NCBI RefSeq assembly: GCF_902497745.1
Contig: NZ_CABVHJ010000002.1
Span: 310,001-374,000, forward strand
Direction: 5' to 3'
DNA length: 64,000 nt
Origin: Pseudomonas fluorescens
GTDB lineage: Bacteria; Pseudomonadota; Gammaproteobacteria; Pseudomonadales; Pseudomonadaceae
In this document: one piece after another, positions 45,334-54,533 of the stretch
Layout of the letters: each line of letters starts with the position of its first letter
How positions within the stretch are numbered: the first letter of the stretch is position 1
Translations under genes and position numbers: made by a program
Notes under the pieces: model-generated
Told to the model about the DNA's origin: nothing
The model's database searches: none
What the model saw: only the letters and a program-made list of their open reading frames with translations

Positions 45334-46659
45334 CTAGCGAATCTGGTGTTTATGCAGCAGGCGGTAAAACGTCGGCCGTGACACGCCGAGAACCTTGGCC
45401 GCAACACTGAGGTTATCGCTGTGCCGGTTCAACACATCGCACAGTGCCTGGCGCTCGGCGCGGGTCTTGTAATCTTCCAGCGTGCCCATGGGCGTAGCGA
45501 TCGAATGCTGGCTGATCAACCCCAGATCACGGGCCTCGATCTGCCGACCCTCGGCTAACACCAGACCACGGCGCACACGGTTGGCCAGTTCGCGGACATT
45601 GCCCGGCCAGTCATGTTTGCCCATGGCAATCAGCGCGTCTTCGCTGAAACTGCGTGGGCGACGGCCAGTTTCATGGCTGTAAAAGTGGGAAAAGTGATTG
45701 GCCAGCATCGACAGGTCACCGTGGCGCTCACGCAACGGCGCGGTGACGACTTGCAGCACGTTGAGCCGGTAATACAGGTCTTCGCGAAAACGCTTCTTCT
45801 CGATAGCGGCTTCAAGGTCGACGTGGGTCGCCGCCAGAACGCGCACATCCACCGGGATCGGCTGACTGCCGCCGACGCGCTCGATGTGTTTTTCCTGCAG
45901 AAAACGCAGCAGATTGGCTTGCAGTTCCAGCGGCAGATCACCGATCTCATCGAGAAACAACGTGCCGCCATTGGCCGCTTCGATACGCCCGACCTTGCGC
46001 TGATGCGCGCCGGTAAACGCGCCTTTTTCGTGGCCGAACAGCTCGGATTGAATCAAGTGCTCGGGAATCGCCCCACAATTGATCGCCACAAACGGTTTGC
46101 TGTGACGCTGGGACTGTCGATGCAGCGTGCGGGCGACCAGTTCTTTGCCGGTACCGCTTTCGCCGCGGATCAACACTGGAGATTCGGTGGGTGCCAGTTT
46201 GCTGAGTAATTTGCGCAGTTCGCGGATCGGTTTGCTGTCGCCGAGCAGTTCATGTTCTGGCTGATCGACGTGAATCGTGCCCTGCCCGCGCAAACGCGCC
46301 ATGCCGAATGCGCGGCCGAGGGTGACCTGCACCCGCGATACGTCGAACGGCAAGGTGTGAAAATCAAAAAACCATTCACAGACGAAGTCACCGACGTTCT
46401 GTAAGCGCAGAACTTCCTGATTGAGCACGGCGATCCATTCGGTGCCGCTGCGGCTGATCAGTTCTTTAACGGATTCGGGACGTTCGAGGTGAAACGGCTG
46501 CAATCGCAGCAAGCCGACATCACAACTGCGATCGGCGGCGTTTTCCAGGGTACAGCTGTCGACATCCCAACCTACGGCGCGTAATCCGGGCAATAAGCGG
46601 TGGCAGTCGTCGCACGGATCGACCACCAGTAAACGTCGTAACGCAGGCGCTTCGCTCAT
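45334..46659 (-). CDS. sigma-54-dependent activator with VpsR-like N-terminus
   Basis: Enhancer-binding protein of 441 residues. Residues 1-110 resemble a receiver-like VpsR domain (LLVVDPCDDCHRLLPGLRAVGWDV). The AAA+ domain (about 135-370) has Walker A GESGTGKE, the sigma-54 contact loop GAFTGA and Walker B GGTLFLDEIGDLP. The Fis-type helix-turn-helix is at the end (SVAAKVLGVSRPTFYRLLHKHQIR). VpsR-like activators often answer to c-di-GMP and control matrix genes. It lies just beyond fapF and converges with it; control of the sigma-54 fap promoter is a strong but unproven inference. Confidence 0.88.
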   Translation of the reverse strand: MSEAPALRRLLVVDPCDDCHRLLPGLRAVGWDVDSCTLENAADRSCDVGLLRLQPFHLERPESVKELISRSGTEWIAVLNQEVLRLQNVGDFVCEWFFDFHTLPFDVSRVQVTLGRAFGMARLRGQGTIHVDQPEHELLGDSKPIRELRKLLSKLAPTESPVLIRGESGTGKELVARTLHRQSQRHSKPFVAINCGAIPEHLIQSELFGHEKGAFTGAHQRKVGRIEAANGGTLFLDEIGDLPLELQANLLRFLQEKHIERVGGSQPIPVDVRVLAATHVDLEAAIEKKRFREDLYYRLNVLQVVTAPLRERHGDLSMLANHFSHFYSHETGRRPRSFSEDALIAMGKHDWPGNVRELANRVRRGLVLAEGRQIEARDLGLISQHSIATPMGTLEDYKTRAERQALCDVLNRHSDNLSVAAKVLGVSRPTFYRLLHKHQIR

Positions 46660-47013
46660 GACTGTTCCTTGGCGCCAAATTATTAGAAATGATTGTAAAA
46701 ACAGTCATTTGGCAGACCCGACTGTAACATTAGCAAGATTTTGACAGGGCCTTGTATCGATTGCTTATAGGTGTACAAGCAAACACGTTATAAGAACGGA
46801 AGTTGTTAGTAAGCTATCGACTAATTCCAGCCTTAACCTTTCAAGGAGCTTTCAAAAACCTGTCTGTAAAGCAATGCCATGAAAGAAAGTTGAAATTTCT
46901 TTGTTTCCTGTGTGACCTGCCTGCGGGTTCGGTGCATCAGTACAAGTACCAGCCGAACGGTAAGCCCAACCGACGGCACATCACTTGATTGGGCACGACA
47001 GAGAGAAAAACCC
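46660..47013. other. intergenic region with a possible micro-ORF
   Basis: About 350 bases. 46660-46800 is A/T-rich and probably holds the regulator's promoter. A frame at 46890-46988 reads a 32-residue peptide starting at TTG (or 18 residues from a GTG at 46932) ending HQYKYQPNGKPNRRHIT, with Pseudomonas-like codons. No strong RBS precedes either start. It could also be an RNA leader of the next gene. Confidence 0.4.
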
Positions 47014-47280
47014 ATGACCGCCCCGCTCCGTATCAACGAAGCTCTTTTGATTGCCAACCACGCGTTCAAACCGTTCCAGTGCGTGGCCTGGGCCCCACAA
47101 GACGGCAATGGCGAACTGAGCCTGACCGTGATCGACCGGACCAACTCGCACATCGGTCGCAAACAGATCCCAAGCAGCGCCTACTCCGATCCAGCGCAAC
47201 TCGAGCAACTGCTGCAGCAGGCTCGTGCTGAACTCAGCGAAGAAGGTTACAGCCTGCAATCCTGGTCGATGCCGCACTAA
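47014..47280 (+). CDS. small protein of unknown function (88 aa)
   Basis: Cytoplasmic protein of 88 residues with no signal peptide or membrane helix: NEALLIANHAFKPFQCVAW, ELSLTVIDRTNSHIG, then a helical acidic end (LEQLLQQARAELSEEGYSLQ). The codon use is typical of the genome and the frame ends before a terminator-like hairpin, so it is real. The RBS is weak (GAGAGAAAAACCC). I do not recognise the family. Confidence 0.75.
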   Translation: MTAPLRINEALLIANHAFKPFQCVAWAPQDGNGELSLTVIDRTNSHIGRKQIPSSAYSDPAQLEQLLQQARAELSEEGYSLQSWSMPH

Positions 47281-47292
47281 CAGCCGGGCGAT

Positions 47293-47316
47293 GCGGATGA
47301 CACTCAGGTCATCCGC
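47293..47316 (+). terminator. hairpin after the 88-aa gene
   Basis: GCGGATGAC-ACTCAG-GTCATCCGC is a 9-bp perfect stem, followed by CCTCCTTTGTT. The T run is broken, so termination may be partial. 47317-47559 holds nothing else I can name. Confidence 0.65.
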
Positions 47317-47559
47317 CCTCCTTTGTTAGTTGTAATCTTTTTAACTCTCCATACTTTTGTACAACTCTTTGCAACGTAGTCAGGCTTAACTGCTTGGCCG
47401 GCTTGCTATTGGTTCAAAAAGACACTGTTCTGGCACAGTGCGACCCTCCACCTGTTAGTTCTTACAGTTGTACTTCTTCCTGTTCAGGGATTGAATGTTT
47501 CGCTCATGCAGTTACCCCTCCGGTTTCCGGTAAAGGTCAACTCGCAAGGAGATGCGTGC

Positions 47560-48849
47560 ATGTCCACCCTGAACACATTTGCGCTGCCGGCGTTATCGAC
47601 GTCTGCCGGTCAACTCGATAAAACATTTGCCACCACCGGCATTGCCCAAGTGTATTTCGCTGACAGCCTGTCCAGCCTGACCGAAGACATCGCCCTTGAT
47701 GCGCAGGGGCGCGTTCTGGTCGCGGCAAAGGTCGGCGTTGCCAACGGCAGTCGATTCGGCTTGGCGCGGATGCTTGCCGATGGCTCGGCGGATCTGACCT
47801 TCGGTGTGCAAGGCAGCGTGATCGATACCTTTGCGTCAGGTTTCGAAGCCACCGCCGGCAAAGTTCAGGTATTGCGCGATGGGCGCATCCTGCTCGCCGG
47901 TCTGCATTATGAAAACGCTCATCGCACTTTGCCGGCGCTCGCCTTGTTCGATGCACAGGGCAAGCCGGATCCGAGCTTCGGTGACAATGGACGTCAGGTG
48001 GTGCGCCTGCCCGGCGATCTATCGATGGGCAGCCGTGATTGCTGGCTGCCGCCGGGCGTACCCGGTGCCGAAGCCTGCGACTTCGTCGTGCAGGACGACG
48101 GCCATATTCTGCTGATCGCCAATCACCACTTCGAACTCGCCGACCATGCCGGCATGCTGATTCGCCTCGAGCCCGACGGCCGTCTGGATGAAACCTTCAA
48201 CGGTCGCGGCTTCGTGATGATTCGCCATCTACTGTTGAACACCTGGCTCAGCAGCCTGCTGTTGCAAGACGACGGGCGGATTGTCGTGGCAGGTTCAATC
48301 GACTTTCCGCAGGAGGGGTTGCTCGCGCGCTACCTGCCCAACGGCCGCCTCGATGAGCGTTTTGCCGTGGATGGCTTCATGGCGTTCAAGGCACACGGCC
48401 AAAGCGCCCAGGTCAGTCGGGTTATAGAATCTTCAGATGCGCTGCACTGTTTCGGCAGCAGTCGCGACCCGATCCGTTGCATGGCCTACAGCGTGCACAC
48501 CAACGGTCGCCCGGATCTACACAACCATGGCGGCCAGCCACAATTATTGGAAATCGGCCCCAGCGGCTGCCAATGGAGCGCCGCCCAGCGCATGGCGGAC
48601 GGCCGCATCATCGCGGTCGGCGCAACCATTGGCGGGATTGAGGCGGATTTTATCGTCGCCCGTTACTGCAGTGATGGCGGTCTGGATCACAGTTTTGGCG
48701 ACGGCAAAGGTTGGCTGCGCACGCGCCTGGGACGCAGCCTCGATACGGCTAATTCGCTGTCCGTGCAAGCCGATAACGCCATCCTCGTGGGCGGTTATTC
48801 GCTGGATGGCAACTATCGGGCAATGGTGGCGCGTTACCTCAATCATTGA
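47560..48849 (+). CDS. delta-60 repeat beta-propeller-like protein
   Basis: Protein of 429 residues made of repeats of the delta-60 type, each ending in a pattern like G-x-LD-x-SFG-x-x-G: [53 protein letters not shown] and [13 protein letters not shown]. The pattern [10 protein letters not shown] occurs between them, typical of beta-propellers. There is no signal peptide. The start at 47560 has GCAAGGAGATGCGTGC before it. Its function is unknown; such proteins are often secreted or surface-linked. It lies 73 bases before nhaB. Confidence 0.82.
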   Translation: MSTLNTFALPALSTSAGQLDKTFATTGIAQVYFADSLSSLTEDIALDAQGRVLVAAKVGVANGSRFGLARMLADGSADLTFGVQGSVIDTFASGFEATAGKVQVLRDGRILLAGLHYENAHRTLPALALFDAQGKPDPSFGDNGRQVVRLPGDLSMGSRDCWLPPGVPGAEACDFVVQDDGHILLIANHHFELADHAGMLIRLEPDGRLDETFNGRGFVMIRHLLLNTWLSSLLLQDDGRIVVAGSIDFPQEGLLARYLPNGRLDERFAVDGFMAFKAHGQSAQVSRVIESSDALHCFGSSRDPIRCMAYSVHTNGRPDLHNHGGQPQLLEIGPSGCQWSAAQRMADGRIIAVGATIGGIEADFIVARYCSDGGLDHSFGDGKGWLRTRLGRSLDTANSLSVQADNAILVGGYSLDGNYRAMVARYLNH

Positions 48850-48922
48850 AAAACACGGGCTGTACTTGATCTTCCGCAAGGCATCCGGCAACTTGCGCGC
48901 TTCTAAAGACAAGGAGCAGCCG

Positions 48923-50425
48923 ATGTCCGGTTCAATGGCCCAGGCGTTCGCGCACAATTTTCTCGGGCAATCGCCACGCTGGTACAAGGCGACCATCGTC
49001 GGTTTTCTGATCCTCAATGCGCTGGTGCTGTTCACGGTTGGCCCGGTCGCGGCCGGCTGGTTGCTGGTGATCGAATTCATCTTCACCCTGGCCATGGCGC
49101 TGAAGTGCTATCCGTTGATGCCCGGCGGCTTGTTGCTGATCGAAGCGCTGTTGCTGAAGATGACCACGCCACAGGCGCTTTACGATGAGCTGGTGCACAA
49201 CTTCCCGGTGATCCTGCTGCTGATGTTCATGGTGGCCGGCATCTATTTCATGAAGGATCTATTGCTGTTTCTGTTCTCGCGGCTGCTGTTGGGCGTGCGT
49301 TCAAAAGCGGCGCTGGCCTTGATGTTCTGTTTTCTCTCGGCATTTCTCTCGGCGTTTCTTGATGCCTTGACGGTGACCGCTGTGATCATCAGTGCGGCAG
49401 TCGGTTTCTATTCCGTTTACCACCGCGTCGCGTCCGGCAACGATCCGCGCCAGGACAGCGAGTTCGCTGACGACCAGAACCTGCCAAAACTGCATCATGA
49501 AGACCTGGAACAATTTCGCGCCTTCCTGCGTAGTCTGTTGATGCACGGCGCCGTCGGCACGGCGTTGGGCGGCGTGTGCACACTGGTCGGCGAGCCGCAG
49601 AACCTGTTGATCGGCCACGAAATGGGCTGGCACTTTGGTGAGTTCTTCCAGAAAGTCGCGCCGGTTTCGCTGCCGGTGCTGGCGGCGGGTCTAGTCACCT
49701 GCGTGTTGCTGGAAAAGCTGCGCTGGTTCGGTTACGGCACGTTGCTGCCGGACAATGTTCGCACCGTGCTGGCCAATTACGCCGCCGAAGACAACGCCGA
49801 ACGTACGGCGCGCCAACGCGCAGCACTGCTGGTGCAAGGCGCGGCGGCATTGATCCTGATCGGTTGCCTGGCCTTTCACATCGCTGAAGTCGGCCTGATC
49901 GGTTTGATGGTGATTGTGTTGATCACTGCGTTTACCGGCATCACCGACGAGCATCGTCTGGGCAGTGCGTTCAAGGACGCCATGCCGTTCACGGCGCTGC
50001 TGGTGGTGTTTTTTGCGGTGGTCGCAGTGATTCACGATCAACAGCTGTTTGCGCCGTTGATCCAGTGGGTACTGGCCCTGCCGGTCGAGCAACAACCGGG
50101 CATGTTGTTTATTGCCAACGGTTTGCTGTCGGCGATCAGTGACAACGTGTTTGTCGCCACGATCTACATCACCGAAGTGAAACAGGCGTTCCTTGCCGGG
50201 CACATGAGTCGCGAACATTTCGAGACATTGGCGATCGCGATCAACACCGGCACCAACCTGCCAAGTGTGGCGACGCCGAATGGTCAGGCGGCGTTTCTGT
50301 TCCTGCTGACCTCGGCGATTGCGCCGCTGGTGCGCCTGTCATACGGGCGGATGGTGTGGATGGCGTTGCCGTACACCTTTGTGATGGGGTTGCTGGGCTG
50401 GTATGCCGTGAGCTACTGGCTCTAA
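48923..50425 (+). CDS. nhaB: Na+/H+ antiporter NhaB
   Basis: Inner-membrane antiporter of 500 residues, the usual length, exporting Na+ for H+. It begins with the family block [21 protein letters not shown] and contains [43 protein letters not shown] and [31 protein letters not shown] precedes the ATG at 48923, 73 bases after the delta-60 gene. A longer frame upstream is in a wrong frame of that gene and is not coding. Confidence 0.94.
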   Translation: MSGSMAQAFAHNFLGQSPRWYKATIVGFLILNALVLFTVGPVAAGWLLVIEFIFTLAMALKCYPLMPGGLLLIEALLLKMTTPQALYDELVHNFPVILLLMFMVAGIYFMKDLLLFLFSRLLLGVRSKAALALMFCFLSAFLSAFLDALTVTAVIISAAVGFYSVYHRVASGNDPRQDSEFADDQNLPKLHHEDLEQFRAFLRSLLMHGAVGTALGGVCTLVGEPQNLLIGHEMGWHFGEFFQKVAPVSLPVLAAGLVTCVLLEKLRWFGYGTLLPDNVRTVLANYAAEDNAERTARQRAALLVQGAAALILIGCLAFHIAEVGLIGLMVIVLITAFTGITDEHRLGSAFKDAMPFTALLVVFFAVVAVIHDQQLFAPLIQWVLALPVEQQPGMLFIANGLLSAISDNVFVATIYITEVKQAFLAGHMSREHFETLAIAINTGTNLPSVATPNGQAAFLFLLTSAIAPLVRLSYGRMVWMALPYTFVMGLLGWYAVSYWL

Positions 50426-50442
50426 CCAACACCGATTAAAAC

Positions 50443-50532
50443 TGTGGGAGCGAGCTTGCTCGCGAAGAGGCAGTGTCAGACAACAGATTCGTTGAATGAC
50501 ACACCGCTTTCGCGAGCAGGCTCGCTCCCACA
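50443..50532. repeat. REP pair between nhaB and the HAD gene
   Basis: Inverted pair (50443-50468, 50507-50532) of the GTGGGAGCGAGC type between convergent genes. Confidence 0.85.
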
Positions 50533-50549
50533 TTTGGTTTTGCGTGCTT

Positions 50550-51371
50550 TCAGCGAGGGAGGATGTACTTTTCGATCGCTTCGGCCACGCCATCTTCGGT
50601 ATTCGGCGCGGTGACCACGTCGGCCTGACGCTTCACCGCCTCCTCCGCCTGCCCCATGGCAATCGACAGGCCTGCGCAATGAAACATCGCCGGGTCGTTG
50701 CCGCCATCACCGATCGCAGCGGTCTGTTCCAGTGGAATCCCGAGATGTTCGGCCAGAGTCGCCAGCGCGGTGCCTTTGTTGGCCTCCAGCGCCGTCACGT
50801 CGAGATACACCGGTTGCGAACGTGACACTTGCGCCATGCCGTTGACCTTCGGCAACAGTTGCGCTTCCAGTTCGATCAACAGTTCCGTGTTGTTGCTGGT
50901 CGCGACAATCTTGTCGATGCGCTCCAGATACGGCTCGAAACTCTCCACCACGACTGGCGGGTAACCGAGGCCGTGCTGTTCGCGCGGCACCATCGGCCCG
51001 TGCGGATCCTTGAGCAGCCAATCACCGCCGCTGAACACCCAGATTTCAACGTCCGGTTGATCAGCGAACAGCGCCAGCGCAATCAGTGCAGTGGTAGCCG
51101 GCAGGTAATGCGCGACCAGCAAACTGCCATCCGGGTTGACGATAGTGCCGCCATTGAACGCCGCCGTCGGCAAATCAACGCCCAGGGCTTCGATTTGTTG
51201 CAGCATGGCTTTCGGTGGTCGGCCGGTGGCGAGGCTGAACAATACGCCGGCCTCACGCAACGAACGCACTGCATTGATGGTGCGCTGGCTCAACGTGTGA
51301 TCGGGCAGCAACAGTGTGCCGTCCATGTCGCTGAGCAGAAAACGGACAGGTTGTTTCGGCAAATCACTCAT
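50550..51371 (-). CDS. Cof-type HAD phosphatase
   Basis: HAD hydrolase of 273 residues, Cof/YbiV subfamily, which dephosphorylates sugar phosphates or cofactors. The nucleophile motif DMDGT (Asp15, Asp17) starts it, SLATGRPPKAM is motif II, and GDGGNDPAMFHCAG motif IV. The large alpha/beta cap lies between. It overlaps the end of zwf by four bases (ATGA), so it is the third gene of gnd-zwf-HAD. A sugar phosphate of the pentose-phosphate path is a reasonable but unproven substrate. Confidence 0.88.
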   Translation of the reverse strand: MSDLPKQPVRFLLSDMDGTLLLPDHTLSQRTINAVRSLREAGVLFSLATGRPPKAMLQQIEALGVDLPTAAFNGGTIVNPDGSLLVAHYLPATTALIALALFADQPDVEIWVFSGGDWLLKDPHGPMVPREQHGLGYPPVVVESFEPYLERIDKIVATSNNTELLIELEAQLLPKVNGMAQVSRSQPVYLDVTALEANKGTALATLAEHLGIPLEQTAAIGDGGNDPAMFHCAGLSIAMGQAEEAVKRQADVVTAPNTEDGVAEAIEKYILPR

Positions 51372-52891
51372 CCCAGGCCATGCCAGACGCGACCATCGCG
51401 AGTGAGCAAATCTTCGGCGGCTTGCGGGCCGTCTTCACCGGCAGCATAGGTCTGCACGCTCGCGTCCTGTTGCCAGGCATCAAGGAACGGCTGCACAGCG
51501 CGCCAGCCGTTCTCGATGTTGTCAGCACGCTGGAACAGCGTCTGATCGCCAGTCAGGCAGTCGTAGATCAAGGTTTCGTACCCCGTCGACGGCTGCATCT
51601 CGAAAAAGTCTTTGTAAGCAAAACCCAGTTCGATATTGGCCATGTTCAACGCCGGCCCCGGCCGTTTGGCCAACAGGTCGAACCACATGCCCTCGTTCGG
51701 CTGGATCTGGATGCGCAGGTAAGTCGGCTGCAATTCGTCGACTTCGGTATCGCGGAACTGCGCATACGGCGCCGGTTTGAAGCAGATGACAATCTCGGTA
51801 TCACGCACGCTCATGCGCTTGCCGGTGCGCAGATAGAACGGCACGCCGACCCAACGCCAGTTGTCGATCATCACCTTCAGCGCGACGTAGGTTTCAGTGT
51901 TGCTGTCTGGCGCGACGTTGGCCTCTTGGCGATAACCGCTCAGAGGCTTGCCGTCGACTTCGCCTGCGCTGTATTGGCCACGAACCGAATTCGCTCGCGC
52001 CTCTTCAGTCGTCCAGGGACGAATCGCGCCAACCACTTTGGCCTTCTCGCCACGCACCGCATCCGCGCCGAACGCCGCCGGCGGTTCCATGGCAACCATG
52101 GCGAGCAACTGGAACAGGTGATTGGGCACCATGTCGCGCAGGGCGCCGGTGTGTTCGTAAAAACTGCCACGGGTTTCGACGCCGACGGTTTCCGCGGCGG
52201 TGATCTGCACGTGGTCGATGTAGTGATTGTTCCAGAACGCTTCGAACAAGCTGTTGGAGAACCGGCTGACCAGAATGTTCTGCACGGTTTCCTTACCCAG
52301 ATAATGGTCGATCCGATAGATCTGCTTCTCGGACATCACCTTGAGCAAACAGGCGTTCAACGCTTCGGCGGTGTGCAGATCGGAGCCGAACGGCTTCTCG
52401 ATCACCACCCTTCTGAATGCTTCGGGGGTTTCTTCCAACAAACCGGCGCTACCGAGTCGGCGCACCACTTCGCTGAAGAAACGCGGCGCGGTGGCCAGGT
52501 AGAACACCGCATTGCCGGTGCCACTGTCGGCGATTTTCGCCGCCAGCGCGGAATAAGTGCTGTCGTCCAGGAAGTCGCCCTGGACGTAGCTGATACCTTT
52601 GGCGAGCTTGGCCCACAAGGCCGGATCCAGCATCTGATCGCCCTTGCCGACTTTCGCCGCCACTTCGGTACGGATGAAGTCTTCGAGCTTCTGCGCGAAG
52701 GCCTCATCGGTAATGGCGTTGTGGTCAACGCCAACGATCCGCAGATTGTCGTCAAGCAAGCCGTCGCGACTGAGGTTGTACAGCGCCGGCATCAGCAAGC
52801 GCTTGACCAGGTCGCCGTGGGCACCGAACAAAAACAGCGTGGTCGGTGGTGCGGGTTCTGCCTTGGATTTTCTGCGGATCGTATGGGTCAT
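51368..52891 (-). CDS. zwf: glucose-6-phosphate 1-dehydrogenase
   Basis: NADP-dependent enzyme of 507 residues that opens the Entner-Doudoroff and pentose-phosphate routes. The cofactor motif is [18 protein letters not shown] (Gly-Ala-His-Gly-Asp-Leu, near residues 21-38), the substrate motif [13 protein letters not shown], and the second [19 protein letters not shown]. The start at 52891 has GGAGACACCGAAGAA before it and overlaps the gnd stop by four bases. Pseudomonas has more than one zwf; this one pairs with gnd, not with the hexR/edd/pgl cluster. Confidence 0.93.
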   Translation of the reverse strand: MTHTIRRKSKAEPAPPTTLFLFGAHGDLVKRLLMPALYNLSRDGLLDDNLRIVGVDHNAITDEAFAQKLEDFIRTEVAAKVGKGDQMLDPALWAKLAKGISYVQGDFLDDSTYSALAAKIADSGTGNAVFYLATAPRFFSEVVRRLGSAGLLEETPEAFRRVVIEKPFGSDLHTAEALNACLLKVMSEKQIYRIDHYLGKETVQNILVSRFSNSLFEAFWNNHYIDHVQITAAETVGVETRGSFYEHTGALRDMVPNHLFQLLAMVAMEPPAAFGADAVRGEKAKVVGAIRPWTTEEARANSVRGQYSAGEVDGKPLSGYRQEANVAPDSNTETYVALKVMIDNWRWVGVPFYLRTGKRMSVRDTEIVICFKPAPYAQFRDTEVDELQPTYLRIQIQPNEGMWFDLLAKRPGPALNMANIELGFAYKDFFEMQPSTGYETLIYDCLTGDQTLFQRADNIENGWRAVQPFLDAWQQDASVQTYAAGEDGPQAAEDLLTRDGRVWHGLG

Positions 52892-53868
52892 TTCTTCGGT
52901 GTCTCCACATGGCCGCCGAAGCCGAAGCGCTGGGCCGAAAGAATCTTGTCGCCAAACGTGCCCTGACCGCGCGAACGGTAGCGCGAGAACAGCGAGTTCG
53001 ACAGCACCGGTACCGGCACCGCTTGTTCCATGGCCGCTTCGATGGTCCATTGACCTTCGCCGCTGTCGGCGACGGAACCGGAGAAACCGTCGAGCTTCGG
53101 ATCGCTGGCCAGTGCATCGGCGGTCAGGTCCAGCAGCCACGAAGACACCACGCTGCCACGACGCCACACTTCAGCAATGTCAGCCACGTTCAGGTCGAAA
53201 CGCTGATCTTCCGGCAGGCGCTCGCTGGATTTGGTCTTGAGGATGTCGAAGCCCTCGGCGAACGCGGCCATCATGCCGTACTCGATGCCGTTGTGAATCA
53301 TCTTCACGAAGTGCCCGGCACCAGCAGGACCGGCGTGGATGTAACCGTGCTCGGCACGATGATCTTCAGACTTGCGATCCTTGGTGCGCGGGATGTCACC
53401 CATGCCCGGCGCCAGTGCGGCAAACAGCGGGTCGAGGCGCTGCACGGTTTCAGCGTCGCCGCCGATCATCATGCAATAGCCGCGCTCCAGGCCCCAGACG
53501 CCGCCGGAAGTGCCGACGTCGATGTAGTGCAGGCCCTTTTCGGCCAGGGTCTTGGCTCGGCGAATGTCATCCTTATAGTTGGTGTTGCCGCCGTCGATGA
53601 TGGTGTCGCCGGCTTCGAGCAAAGTGCTCAGGGTGTTGATGGTGTCTTCGGTGGGTGCGCCGGCCGGCAGCATGACCCATACCGCACGCGGTTTGGCCAG
53701 GCCGGCAACCAGTGCCGGCAAGTCGGCGACGCCGGTGGAGCCCTCGGCGACCAGGTTATCGATGAAAGCGGTATTGCGGTCGTAAACAACGGTGGTGTGA
53801 CCGTTGAGCATCAGACGTCGCGCAATATTGCCGCCCATGCGGCCCAGTCCAATAATCCCGAGTTGCAT
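52888..53868 (-). CDS. gnd: 6-phosphogluconate dehydrogenase, short NAD type
   Basis: Decarboxylating dehydrogenase of 326 residues, the short form (the E. coli enzyme is about 468). The Rossmann motif [17 protein letters not shown] opens it, and [19 protein letters not shown] and [18 protein letters not shown] carry the catalytic Lys and Asn. It makes ribulose-5-phosphate. Start codon at 53868 has AAGGAGCATCAGCAC before it. First gene of gnd-zwf-HAD. The short type is often NAD-preferring; the sequence alone does not settle the cofactor. Confidence 0.92.
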   Translation of the reverse strand: MQLGIIGLGRMGGNIARRLMLNGHTTVVYDRNTAFIDNLVAEGSTGVADLPALVAGLAKPRAVWVMLPAGAPTEDTINTLSTLLEAGDTIIDGGNTNYKDDIRRAKTLAEKGLHYIDVGTSGGVWGLERGYCMMIGGDAETVQRLDPLFAALAPGMGDIPRTKDRKSEDHRAEHGYIHAGPAGAGHFVKMIHNGIEYGMMAAFAEGFDILKTKSSERLPEDQRFDLNVADIAEVWRRGSVVSSWLLDLTADALASDPKLDGFSGSVADSGEGQWTIEAAMEQAVPVPVLSNSLFSRYRSRGQGTFGDKILSAQRFGFGGHVETPKK

Positions 53869-54141
53869 GTGCTGATGCTCCTTACTACAAATAAATGTGT
53901 GTCATTGGTTATAGCCCAACGCGACTGATGGAGGTTAGTCCAGAGCGTTGCGATGAAGTTTCCGGGCATTGTGCCCGATCCAGACTGATAACGCCCCGAA
54001 TCCTGCTGAAGACACACCGACCATGAAAAATAAAAAAGTTCCATTCGCAGGCAAAAGAAATCAAAATCGGCGCCGATAGTAAGTCAGCAGCCCAAATCGG
54101 GCGCGACCTACAGTTGATGCACGCCATTTGTGAGGTGAGCA

Positions 54142-54324
54142 ATGGGCACAGTACACACAGCAATGCCGCCACAAACCCTGTACGTGACGATTCGTCGCGA
54201 TGAATTGCGTCAGTTGAAAGACGAACGCGACCAGTTGAAGCAGGAGCTGGCGCAACTGCGCCTGTTGACCCAGGGTGCGCAACCGCAACCTTTGCCGGTC
54301 GTTCAGCGTCATCCCCACGCCTGA
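54142..54324 (+). CDS. small coiled-coil protein (60 aa)
   Basis: Protein of 60 residues: MGTVHTAMPPQTLYVTIRRDE then a predicted coiled coil (LRQLKDERDQLKQELAQLRLLTQ) and a short Pro/Gln tail. GAGGTGAGCA is a good RBS for the ATG. It is on the same strand as the phosphoethanolamine transferase 209 bases further. I do not recognise the family. The 273 bases upstream hold only an 18-codon open frame (54023-54079). Confidence 0.7.
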   Translation: MGTVHTAMPPQTLYVTIRRDELRQLKDERDQLKQELAQLRLLTQGAQPQPLPVVQRHPHA

Positions 54325-54533
54325 TCCCCCGCCTGATTCGGGAACGGCAGCGGCTGTTCCCGACGCGCTACCCTCTGGCCGCATGCCCCACGGCAAAAGC
54401 GCCGCTTAACAAAACTTTCACATTCTCTTCGTGATACTCCGCCCCATTCTGGCCGTACCTGCGCGTACGGCCTCCGTTCGTCGGCTTCATGGATGTTCCG
54501 GCGGTGGTTGTAACGAGTGAGTTGGAGCGCCGA

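Noticed and set aside
48437-48922. N-terminal extension of nhaB
   Set aside because: The extra frame overlaps the delta-60 gene in another phase; the ATG at 48923 has a good RBS and gives the usual 500 residues.
2431-50532. Repeated palindromes as CRISPR repeats
   Set aside because: They occur singly or as facing pairs in scattered gaps, not as evenly spaced direct repeats with spacers, and no cas gene is present.
51380-52966. Open frame of 528 codons on the plus strand
   Set aside because: Antisense to zwf, which is unmistakable.
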